20,948 nucleotides of DNA. Origin: Candidatus Omnitrophota bacterium (lineage in GTDB: Bacteria; Omnitrophota; Gorgyraeia; Duberdicusellales; 4484-171). A program made the translations under genes and the position numbers. The notes under the pieces were generated by a model, which was given only the letters and a program-made list of their open reading frames with translations, had not been told where the DNA came from and searched no databases. Shown in pieces: positions 14,202 through 20,948 of this stretch. Location: contig QNCE01000010.1 of the NCBI GenBank assembly GCA_003644405.1, positions 1 through 20,948 on the forward strand. Reading direction: 5' to 3'. How positions within the stretch are numbered: the first letter of the stretch is position 1; every line of letters starts with the position of its first letter.

Positions 14202-15038
14202 TTGAAGAGTCTGGCGTTTTTAAAAATACTCTTTATTGGGCTTATTCTTATTATTTTGTTTTCTCCTCTTTATCCTTCTCTTTTTGAACGATTTCAAGCT
14301 CGGGATTCTTATTATTCCCACGGCTTTTTAATTCCTTTTGTCTCTTTCTATCTAATATGGAGAAAAAGAAATAAAATATCTTCTCTGGTAGCTAAACCTA
14401 ACTTGTTAGGATTGGCTGTTGTATTAGGGGGGCTCATCCTTTATATAATTAGTCTTTTTATAAGAATAAATTTTACTGGTTACCTAAGTATACCTATAGT
14501 TATTTGGGGGATTATTCTTTACTTAGGGGGGTGGCAAATAGCCAAAGAATTATTTTTCCCTATAGGTTTCCTTATATTTATGCTACCTCTTCCTAAGGTT
14601 TTAATAATTGCTATAGCTTTTAAACTTAAAATCTTGGTCGCACAGGTTTCCACATTTCTTATCAACAGTATAGGGATAGAAGCTAAAAGGGTTGGTTCCA
14701 CTATTTATTATCCTGGGGGGCATCTTTTGGTAGGAGATCCTTGTAGTGGACTACGTTCTTTGATTTCTTTTTTAGCGTTAGGAGCGCTTCTTACTCAATT
14801 TATCCATGGTAGTTTTTTAAAAAAAGGCTTATTTTTTCTCTTAGCTTTCCCTATAGCTTTTATTTCTAACATAATAAGAATTGTATTGTTACTTCTTGTG
14901 AGCTATATATATGGAGAGAAAGTAGCGTTAGGGTTCTTTCATGACTTCTCAGGAATGATGGTGTTTATATTGGGTTTTTTAGGTTTATTAGCACTAACTA
15001 AACTACTAAAATGTCACCATTTAATAAGAGCTACATAG
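14202..15038 (+). CDS. Exosortase (PEP-CTERM transpeptidase/protease)
   Basis: Polytopic inner-membrane enzyme of 278 residues that recognises PEP-CTERM signals. All expected active-site residues are present: Cys181 in GDPCSGLRS, Arg226 in SNIIRI and His247 in FFHDFSG. The N-terminal motif YYSHGFLIPF (37-46) is the family hallmark. It has about seven to eight hydrophobic helices. The TTG start is 50 bases after the TPR gene, with AGGGTAG as a weak ribosome site. The gene overlaps the EpsI-like gene by 28 bases, the usual exosortase-EpsI pairing. The substrate is most likely the PEP-CTERM protein two genes upstream, plus others elsewhere. Which exosortase subtype it is cannot be settled by eye. 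Confidence 0.92.
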   Translation: MKSLAFLKILFIGLILIILFSPLYPSLFERFQARDSYYSHGFLIPFVSFYLIWRKRNKISSLVAKPNLLGLAVVLGGLILYIISLFIRINFTGYLSIPIVIWGIILYLGGWQIAKELFFPIGFLIFMLPLPKVLIIAIAFKLKILVAQVSTFLINSIGIEAKRVGSTIYYPGGHLLVGDPCSGLRSLISFLALGALLTQFIHGSFLKKGLFFLLAFPIAFISNIIRIVLLLLVSYIYGEKVALGFFHDFSGMMVFILGFLGLLALTKLLKCHHLIRAT

Positions 15039-15685
15039 TAATTATAGGGATTCTGAGTTTAAGTCTTTTGTTAGTGATGAAGGTAGAAGGTTCAAAAAAA
15101 ATATTATCTTCGGGCGCACCTTTAGAAACGATTCCTTTTTATATTGGAGATTGGAAAGGTAAAGACTTAGAGATCAGTAAAGATGTTTATGAAGTTTTAG
15201 AGACCAAGGACATAGTTATGAGAGAGTATAAGGACTCCCAAGGAGTCCCTGTATGGTTGGCAATAATATATTCTAAAGATAATCCCGATAGTTTCCATCC
15301 TCCTGAGATATGTTATGTAGGTGGAGGAGTAAAACTTATCAATAAGAAAAAAGAGAAGATAAAATTAAATGAAAATGAATATCTAACATTAAATAAGTTA
15401 ACGATGCAAACTCCTTCAGGCATAGTTAAGGCATGGTATTGGTTTGTTGCAGGAGACAAATTTATGGATAGTTACTATCTTCAACAGTTCTATCTTATTT
15501 GGAATACATTAATAAACAGAGAAACCAGCGGAGCATTAATAAGAGTATCTATAGCGGGAAACTCAGAAGTGTTGGAAGAAAAGGCCAAATTATTCATAAA
15601 AGAAGTAGTTCCCTACATAAGAAAAATTTTCAAAAAAGGCTTGCTTATTATGAAGATAGATAGTAAAATAAAAAACTTTTCCTAA
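15011..15685 (+). CDS. EpsI-like exosortase partner (DUF3485)
   Basis: A 224-residue protein anchored by one N-terminal helix (about 7-24) with the rest outside the membrane. The motif FHPPEICYVGGG (95-106), including His96 and Cys101, and the opening ETIPFYIGDWKG are typical of the EpsI/DUF3485 family that accompanies exosortases, either fused or as a neighbour. The start lies inside the exosortase gene (28-base overlap). Its exact role is unknown in the family; it is thought to help exosortase-linked exopolysaccharide or protein sorting. Confidence 0.87.
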   Translation: MSPFNKSYIVIIGILSLSLLLVMKVEGSKKILSSGAPLETIPFYIGDWKGKDLEISKDVYEVLETKDIVMREYKDSQGVPVWLAIIYSKDNPDSFHPPEICYVGGGVKLINKKKEKIKLNENEYLTLNKLTMQTPSGIVKAWYWFVAGDKFMDSYYLQQFYLIWNTLINRETSGALIRVSIAGNSEVLEEKAKLFIKEVVPYIRKIFKKGLLIMKIDSKIKNFS

Positions 15686-15703
15686 CAATCATATTTGAAG
15701 ATA

Positions 15704-16909
15704 ATGGATACCCTTCCAATTAAAAACCAACTGAGGGAATTTCTCACACTTAGTTTAAATGATTGTATGCAGAGTGTGAAAGCCTCGGCAGGGTCTATTT
15801 TTCTTCTCGAGGATAGCAAGAGGGAGTTGATTCTAGAAGTTGCTCGAAATGGAAAAAATCTTCGGTTAGAAGGGGTAAGAAAACGATTAGGAGAAGCAGT
15901 TGCAGGGTTGGTGGCATCGCAGAGGAAGCCTTTATTAGTAGAAGATATAGATAATGAACCCTTTTTAGCAGGACGACCTCGTTATTCTCATTATCGCTCT
16001 AAATCATTTCTTTCTGTTCCTTTGGAGTTTTCCGGTTCTCTAATAGGAGTAGTTAATGTGACAGAAAAAGATAAAGGAGAACCGTTCACCTACCACGACC
16101 TTCTTACTATGTTAGATGTTTCTAGATATTTAAGTATAGCTATCTATAGTTTAAGAGATTATTTAAAAAATCAAATATTAATAAATGAAAATCTAAGAAA
16201 AGAATTAGATACTCTTAAAAAATCTATTAAGGAGTCAGAGAAATTTTCTTCTTTGGGTAAGTTGGTGGGGGGATTAGTTCATGAAATAAATAATCCCTTA
16301 GACGGTATTATTCGGTATATTAATTTAGCTTTAGACTCTACAGAAGAAGATGGAATTGTTAAAGAATATCTATTAGAGGCGAAGAGAGGTTTAAATAGAA
16401 TTGTTAATATTGTGAGGTCTTTATTGGATTTTTCTTGGAGTCTTTCTTCTTCTCATTCTCGTATAGATGTCAATAGGTTAATAGATGAATCTCTTTTTAT
16501 GTTAAGTCATTATCTCTTTTCTTATCAAATAGAGGTAAGTAAGAGATTAACTACACCTCTTCCTAAGTTGCCAGATTACCGATTGAAGTTAGTGTTTACT
16601 AATATTATAAAGAATGCCTGTGAGGCTATGAAAGATAAAGGAGGGAGGTTAAGTATTACAACTGGGATAAGAGATGGCAATATTCTAATAACTTTTTCTG
16701 ACACAGGGCCTGGTATTCCTGAAGATATTCAAGAAAGAATTTTTGAACCGTTTTTTACTACTAAGAGGATGGGGGAAGGCTCGGGCTTAGGCTTGGCAAT
16801 CTGTTATGAGATTGTTCAGAGATACGGAGGTAAAATTAGAGTAAAGAGTAAAGTAGGAGAAGGCACTACATTTACTATTGAATTACCTAGTGAGAGAGAG
16901 AAAAGTTGA
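15704..16909 (+). CDS. GAF-domain sensor histidine kinase, PrsK-like
   Basis: Soluble sensor kinase with no membrane helix, about 401 residues from this ATG (a TTG at 15695 is in frame and gives 404). Counted from the TTG, a GAF domain covers about 10-155 (GSIFLLED, LGEAVAGLVASQRKPLLVEDI, SVPLEFSGSLIGVVNV). A coiled coil at about 160-185 leads to the dimerisation helix with phospho-acceptor His196 in LVHEINNPLDG. The ATPase domain has NIIKNACEAM, DTGPGIP and FFTTKRMGEGSGLGLAI. Start-to-stop coupling with the response regulator shows the two are a cognate pair. Position beside exosortase and domain order match the PrsK kinases of PEP-CTERM systems. The GAF ligand is unknown. Confidence 0.87.
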   Translation: MDTLPIKNQLREFLTLSLNDCMQSVKASAGSIFLLEDSKRELILEVARNGKNLRLEGVRKRLGEAVAGLVASQRKPLLVEDIDNEPFLAGRPRYSHYRSKSFLSVPLEFSGSLIGVVNVTEKDKGEPFTYHDLLTMLDVSRYLSIAIYSLRDYLKNQILINENLRKELDTLKKSIKESEKFSSLGKLVGGLVHEINNPLDGIIRYINLALDSTEEDGIVKEYLLEAKRGLNRIVNIVRSLLDFSWSLSSSHSRIDVNRLIDESLFMLSHYLFSYQIEVSKRLTTPLPKLPDYRLKLVFTNIIKNACEAMKDKGGRLSITTGIRDGNILITFSDTGPGIPEDIQERIFEPFFTTKRMGEGSGLGLAICYEIVQRYGGKIRVKSKVGEGTTFTIELPSEREKS

Positions 16910-18303
16910 TGAGTGACAGACATATTCTTATAGTAGACGATGAGCCATTAACCCGTAAATCTCTTTATGAAATTTTAAAATTCGATGGTTATAAAGTATC
17001 TACTGCTAGTGACGGAGAGCAAGCGTGGGATTTGATTTCTAGAGATCCTCCCGATATTGTGATTGCTGATTTAAAGATGCCTAAGATAGACGGGATAACT
17101 CTTCTAAAGAGAATTAAAGAAACAGATTCGGATATTGCTGTAGTATTAATTACTGCTTATGGTTCTATTGAAAGTGCAGTTGAGGCTATGCGAGAGGGGG
17201 CTTTTGATTATATAACTAAACCCATATTAGATAATGAGATTAAGATAATAATTCAGAGGATATTTGAGCAGAAGAAGATTTTAGAAGAAAACAGATTTTT
17301 GAAGAAGAAACTGGCTGATACTTCCCGTGTTAAATTTTATAACATTATTGGAAGAAATCCTAAGATGCAGAAAATCTATAATTTGATTGACGCAGTAGCT
17401 TCTACTAACGCTACCGTTCTTATTCAAGGAGAGAGCGGGACAGGAAAGAGATTAATTGCTCACGCAATTCATTATAGCGATGTTAATCGTCGAGATAAAC
17501 CATTTATGGAAGTAAGTTGTGGAGTTTTGCCAGAATCTCTTTTAGAAAGCGAACTGTTTGGGCATGTTAAAGGGGCTTTTACTACAGCTATTCGAGACAG
17601 ACAGGGAAGATTTGAAGTAGCGGATGGAGGAACAGTTTTTCTAGATGAGATAGATGCATTTAGTCCCAAACTTCAAGTGAAATTATTAAGAGTTCTTCAA
17701 GAGGGAGAGTTTGAGAGAGTAGGAGATACTAAAACTGTTAAAGTAGATGTAAGAATTATCGCTGCTACTAATCAAGATTTAAAAAAGGCTATAAAAGAAG
17801 GAACTTTTAGAGAGGATTTATATTATAGATTAAATGTTATTCCTATTTATGTTCCTCCTTTAAGAGAGAGAAAAGATGATATACCTCTTTTAGTAGAGCA
17901 TTTTTTAAAGAAGTCTACTCAGCGTGTTAAAAATAAGAAGGTAGTAGATATTTCTAAAGAAGCAATGGATATCTTCCTGGAATATGATTGGCCAGGAAAT
18001 GTAAGAGAGTTAGAGAACGTTATTGAAAGAGCAGTGATCCTCTGTAAGAAAGATAGAATAGAAAAAGATGATTTGCCAGATTTTCTTAAGGAAATAAAAC
18101 CTTGTTTTCCTGTTTCATCCAGTACCAAAAGGAAGATCGCTCCTTTAAAGGAGGCATTAAAAAGTTCAGAAAGAGAAATTATTGAAAATGCTCTGAGAGA
18201 GTGTGGAGGGAATAAAAAGAAAGCAGCACAAATTTTAGGAATAAATCGTACCACGCTTTACAATAAAATGCGAGAGTTAGGAATTTCAGATATAGAAAAT
18301 TAA
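16909..18303 (+). CDS. Sigma-54-dependent response regulator, PrsR-like
   Basis: Transcription activator of the NtrC class. Counted from the in-frame TTG at 16906, it has a receiver domain (1-120; Asp11, Asp12, phospho-acceptor Asp55, Lys105), an AAA+ domain (about 145-385) and a Fis-type helix-turn-helix (about 415-462, NKKKAAQILGINRTTLYNKM). Walker A is GESGTGK (175-181) and Walker B VFLDE (244-248). The sigma-54 contact loop, normally GAFTGA, reads GAFTTA (223-228). The ATG at 16909 overlaps the kinase stop (TGATG). It should be phosphorylated by the upstream kinase and fire sigma-54 promoters, most simply the two in the divergent region at 9773-9788 and 10155-10170. This matches PrsR of PEP-CTERM systems. 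Confidence 0.9.
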   Translation: MSDRHILIVDDEPLTRKSLYEILKFDGYKVSTASDGEQAWDLISRDPPDIVIADLKMPKIDGITLLKRIKETDSDIAVVLITAYGSIESAVEAMREGAFDYITKPILDNEIKIIIQRIFEQKKILEENRFLKKKLADTSRVKFYNIIGRNPKMQKIYNLIDAVASTNATVLIQGESGTGKRLIAHAIHYSDVNRRDKPFMEVSCGVLPESLLESELFGHVKGAFTTAIRDRQGRFEVADGGTVFLDEIDAFSPKLQVKLLRVLQEGEFERVGDTKTVKVDVRIIAATNQDLKKAIKEGTFREDLYYRLNVIPIYVPPLRERKDDIPLLVEHFLKKSTQRVKNKKVVDISKEAMDIFLEYDWPGNVRELENVIERAVILCKKDRIEKDDLPDFLKEIKPCFPVSSSTKRKIAPLKEALKSSEREIIENALRECGGNKKKAAQILGINRTTLYNKMRELGISDIEN

Positions 18304-18321
18304 TAATAATTTTCCATATCG

Positions 18322-19347
18322 ATGGAGAGAGAGATACCATTTACCTTTAAGGAAATTGTAGAGGTAGAAAGATGGCAGAAGATTCAAGACCATTTTGCAG
18401 AGGTCTTAGGTATCACTCTAAAAACAGTAGACAGAAAAGGACTACTTATTACTCGAGTAAGTTCACCTACTAGGTTGTGCGAGGAGATAATGAAGAGTTC
18501 TCCCGCAGGCGTAATGACATGTAAAGAATGTTTACCTCAGGATATAGAGAAGATAAAACCTAGATGGGAAGAAGGTTATGTTTGTCCTTTAGGTTTTTAT
18601 AATTTTTTTATTCCTGCTGAAATTAGAGGCGAAGTATTAGCTTATGTTATAGCCGGACCTCTTATTTTAGGTAAGTATAGAGAATTGGATAAATATAGAG
18701 AAGAAATAGAGAGATTAAATATAGATGTAGAAGCTTTTTTAGACGCTCTTAGAGAAATAAAAAAATACACATTCTATGGAATTAAATCTGTTGTTCATCT
18801 TCTTCACGATATAGTTTGTTATATTCTTGAGGTGGGATATCAGAACTTAAGGCTTAAACATATGGTTCCTGAATTTTCTGGAGTTTTAGAGAGGGTGTAT
18901 GATTTTTATGTAGAGAAATTGTTGAGCGCACTTCTAGATGTTTCTTTTAATTTTACCGAAGCAGAGAGAGGTTCTGTTATGCTTTTAGATGAGAAGAGTG
19001 GAGAGTTGTATATAAAGATGGCTAAAGGTTTAAGTAGAGAGGTAGTAGAAACCACTAGGTTGAGGTTAGGAGAGGGGATAGCTGGTCTTGTAGCCAAAGA
19101 AAAAAGCCCTTTGTTGATAGACAATAATATCGTTGATATTCGGATTAAATCCAGAATGAAGCGCCCAGAGATAAAGTCATCCATATTAGTTCCTATAAAA
19201 GTGAAAGAAAAAGTATTGGGAGTACTAAATATTTCTACTTCAACCTCTTCCGATAAATTTACTTCTCAGAGTATGGTTACTTTAGATAAATTAACTAAAT
19301 TAGTAGAAAATACACTTCTAGATCTGCCTCGTAAGCCTCTTCACTAA
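18322..19347 (+). CDS. PocR-GAF sensory protein without output domain
   Basis: A 341-residue cytoplasmic protein with two sensing domains. Residues about 8-170 form a PocR domain; its usual cysteines are here as Cys53, Cys67, Cys70 and Cys88, with RKGLLITR and YVCPLGFYNFFIP typical. Residues about 195-335 form a GAF domain (GSVMLLDEKSGELYI, LGEGIAGLVAKEKSPLLI, LVPIKVKEKVLGVLNI) resembling the GAF domain of the nearby kinase. No kinase, cyclase or DNA-binding part is seen, so it must act on a partner, plausibly the PrsK/PrsR-like pair. It follows the regulator by 18 bases. PocR domains bind small organic ligands in known cases; the ligand here is unknown. Confidence 0.82.
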   Translation: MEREIPFTFKEIVEVERWQKIQDHFAEVLGITLKTVDRKGLLITRVSSPTRLCEEIMKSSPAGVMTCKECLPQDIEKIKPRWEEGYVCPLGFYNFFIPAEIRGEVLAYVIAGPLILGKYRELDKYREEIERLNIDVEAFLDALREIKKYTFYGIKSVVHLLHDIVCYILEVGYQNLRLKHMVPEFSGVLERVYDFYVEKLLSALLDVSFNFTEAERGSVMLLDEKSGELYIKMAKGLSREVVETTRLRLGEGIAGLVAKEKSPLLIDNNIVDIRIKSRMKRPEIKSSILVPIKVKEKVLGVLNISTSTSSDKFTSQSMVTLDKLTKLVENTLLDLPRKPLH

Positions 19348-19364
19348 TTAATTTATAATAAAAT

Positions 19365-20789
19365 TTATCTTTTTCTCAGATGAGAAGGGGGGATTTTTAA
19401 TTCTTCTCTATATTTAGCTACCGTTCGACGGGCAATTTTTATACCTTCTTTACGGAGCAGTTTAGCGATCTCACCATCTTTCAAGGGATTTTTAGGACTT
19501 TCTTCCTCTATAAGATGAGAAATGAAAGATTTTATATTGTGAGTAGGAATTTTTTCTCCTTTTATCGTGGAGAGGTGTTTAGTAAAGAAGGTGTCTAATC
19601 TGAATATTCCGAAAGGTGTCTGAATGTATTTGTTATTAACTACTCTACTTATAGTAGATTCACTTCTCTTTATTATCTTTCCTATCTCTTTTAAAGTTAA
19701 AGGCTTAATAAGAGAAGGGTCTCCTCGTTCAAAGAACTCTCTCTGAACTTGAATGAGACATTCTACAATTTTTCTAATAGTTTTTTCTCTCTGTAAGATA
19801 GCCTTAATTAACCATAGGGCAGAGTTAAGTTGTGTTCGGATATACTCTTTGATTTCTTTAGAGACTTTGTTAGATTTTAGGAGGGCTTTGTATTGATTGT
19901 TTATTTTAAGGGGAGGTAAACCTTTGGTGTTTACAATCACCTCATATTTATTGTTAATTTTTTCTATGATTACATCAGGTACGCTAGATGTAATATAGCT
20001 TCTTTTCTCTTGAGAATAACGTCGGCCAGGCTTAGGTTCAAGATGGGAGATTATTTTTATAGCTTCTTTTATCTTTTGAGGAGATTTTTTCAATCGTTGG
20101 GCTATAAATTTTATTCTATTTTTTGCTATCTCTGGTAAATACCCTTCTACAATTTTATAGACTAAAGAATTTTGTGTGTTTCTAGCTTTAAGTTGGATGA
20201 GGAGACATTCTTTAAGATTGCGTGCTCCTACACCCACCGGGTCAAAACTCTGGATAAGTCTAAGGATTCTTTCTACGCTCTCTTTGGTGATAGTTTCAGA
20301 ATCGGCTAGTTTACTCTCTTTTAAAGAAGTTATTATTTCATCTATAGAAATTCTCAAGTATCCATCCTCATCTATGTTTCCTATAATAAATTCGCCTATT
20401 TCTAATTCCCACTTCTTTAGAGGGTAGATTCTCAGTTGTCGAAGAAGATGTTCATAAAGGGTGATTTCTTTAGTGAGAAGAGTCTCTTTATAATTTTGTT
20501 TTTTTCTTATCTCTTCAGAAGTATATTCGTAAGCATAAGTAGCTATATTTTCTCTTTCTTCCTCACCAATTTTAATAAGCTTTTCAATCTTTTCTAAAGA
20601 GGATTCCTCTTCGTATTTAGGAGACTCTTTTGATGAATATTCATACTCCAATACAGGATTTTCTTCGACTTGATTTTCTATATAGCTTTTAAGCTCTAAA
20701 AGAGGAAGTTGAAGAATATATAAAGATTGCCTCATCTGGGGGGTTAGAGCCAAACGTTGAGTCAGTTTTTGTGTTTGTTTTATCTCCAT
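19365..20789 (-). CDS. rpoN: RNA polymerase sigma-54 factor
   Basis: Alternative sigma factor of 474 residues. Region I is the Gln- and Leu-rich activator-response segment (QTQKLTQRLALTPQMRQSLYILQLPLLEL). It is followed by an acidic linker, the core-binding region and the DNA-binding C-terminus. The RpoN box ARRTVAKYRE is intact near the end and reads the -24 element. Length matches the family. It converges on the PocR-GAF gene with 17 bases between them, and no convincing terminator is seen there. It recognises promoters such as those at 9773-9788 and 10155-10170 and needs an activator like the PrsR-like protein. Confidence 0.95.
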   Translation of the reverse strand: MEIKQTQKLTQRLALTPQMRQSLYILQLPLLELKSYIENQVEENPVLEYEYSSKESPKYEEESSLEKIEKLIKIGEEERENIATYAYEYTSEEIRKKQNYKETLLTKEITLYEHLLRQLRIYPLKKWELEIGEFIIGNIDEDGYLRISIDEIITSLKESKLADSETITKESVERILRLIQSFDPVGVGARNLKECLLIQLKARNTQNSLVYKIVEGYLPEIAKNRIKFIAQRLKKSPQKIKEAIKIISHLEPKPGRRYSQEKRSYITSSVPDVIIEKINNKYEVIVNTKGLPPLKINNQYKALLKSNKVSKEIKEYIRTQLNSALWLIKAILQREKTIRKIVECLIQVQREFFERGDPSLIKPLTLKEIGKIIKRSESTISRVVNNKYIQTPFGIFRLDTFFTKHLSTIKGEKIPTHNIKSFISHLIEEESPKNPLKDGEIAKLLRKEGIKIARRTVAKYREELKIPPSHLRKR

Positions 20790-20800
20790 AGTCCTTCATT

Positions 20801-20829
20801 ATTATAGCTTAACGATTTATTTTTAACAA
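20801..20829 (-). promoter_or_regulatory. Sigma-70 promoter of rpoN
   Basis: On the minus strand TTGTTA (20824-20829) and a perfect TATAAT (20801-20806) are 17 bases apart, eleven bases before the rpoN ATG. Transcription should start about five bases before the start codon, so the leader is very short and only part of the GAAGGA (20792-20797) would be in the message. Confidence 0.6.
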
Positions 20830-20845
20830 CCCTACCAATTTCTAG

Positions 20846-20873
20846 TTGCAATTTAATGATAAGGGATTATAAT
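20846..20873 (+). promoter_or_regulatory. Sigma-70 promoter facing away from rpoN
   Basis: TTGCAA (20846-20851) and TATAAT (20868-20873) are 16 bases apart. Transcription would begin near 20880 and read into the reading frame that opens at 20910. Confidence 0.5.
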
Positions 20874-20909
20874 ACATATTCATAGTTTTAAGAAGGTGTT
20901 AATGTTACG

Positions 20910-20948
20910 ATGAACAATTATAGAAGGTTAAGAGAAAAAATCGAAAAA
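20910..20948 (+). CDS. Start of an unidentified gene, cut by the window end
   Basis: The frame opens with ATG at 20910 and reads MNNYRRLREKIEK to the last base without a stop. A sigma-70-like promoter lies 37 bases upstream. A purine-rich AAGAAGG at 20890-20896 is rather far from the ATG for a ribosome site. Thirteen residues are too few to name a family. Confidence 0.4.
   Translation, partial: MNNYRRLREKIEK

Noticed and set aside
15889..15904. GG and GC at sigma-54 spacing (AGGAGAAGCAGTTGCA) inside the kinase gene
   Set aside because: It lies in coding sequence, lacks the TGGCA block and does not precede a gene start, so chance is the simplest explanation.
17919..18254. Minus-strand frame of 111 codons inside the response regulator
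   Set aside because: It overlaps the conserved AAA+ and helix-turn-helix coding region, so it is a shadow frame.
19348..19364. Shared terminator between the PocR-GAF gene and rpoN
   Set aside because: Seventeen AT-rich bases without a GC stem; no hairpin worth reporting.

Overview
The window is AT-rich DNA, dense in genes and typical of a Gram-negative bacterium: it encodes an outer-membrane beta-barrel, a LolA-like periplasmic carrier, a lipoprotein and an exosortase/PEP-CTERM sorting system. A sigma-54 regulated exosortase locus, one-off domain fusions and low GC would suit an uncultured lineage such as Omnitrophota or a relative. That placement is inference. No RNA genes, insertion sequences or CRISPR arrays were seen.

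Layout. (1) 2-1163: the 3' part of a radical SAM enzyme gene, broken by two single-base frameshifts. (2) 1236-5752, plus strand: an RND/MMPL-type exporter, a LolA-like lipoprotein-sorting protein and a DUF1302-like outer-membrane barrel, which together look like a trans-envelope lipid-handling set. (3) 9695 down to 5767, minus strand: a three-domain fusion (acyl-AMP ligase, acyl carrier protein, PlsC-type acyltransferase), a PilZ-like protein and a FeeM-like N-acyl amino acid synthase. (4) About 9747-10206: a 460-base divergent control region. (5) 10207-19347, plus strand: a polyprenyl-phosphate sugar phosphotransferase, a membrane protein, a PEP-CTERM protein, a TPR lipoprotein, exosortase, EpsI-like protein, a GAF histidine kinase (PrsK-like), a sigma-54 activator (PrsR-like) and a PocR-GAF sensor. 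(6) 20789 down to 19365, minus strand: rpoN (sigma-54), followed by the start of a divergent gene at the window edge.

How it fits together. The divergent region carries two excellent sigma-54 promoters pointing outward: TGGCATAACTTTTGCT on the minus strand (9773-9788) and TGGCATAGAAAATGCT on the plus strand (10155-10170). The plus operon encodes the kinase and sigma-54 activator that most likely fire them, and rpoN lies at its far end. A dyad (TTGAAAGT-N9-ACTTTCAA) lies between the two promoters, where a shared enhancer site would be expected. A perfect 20-bp palindrome covers the predicted plus-strand transcription start. The most interesting reading is a self-regulated locus. It would couple exopolysaccharide and exosortase surface sorting to a dedicated acyl-activation, carrier and transfer branch that makes an N-acyl amino acid or a related lipid. 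The control elements are seen directly in the sequence; the joint function is inference.
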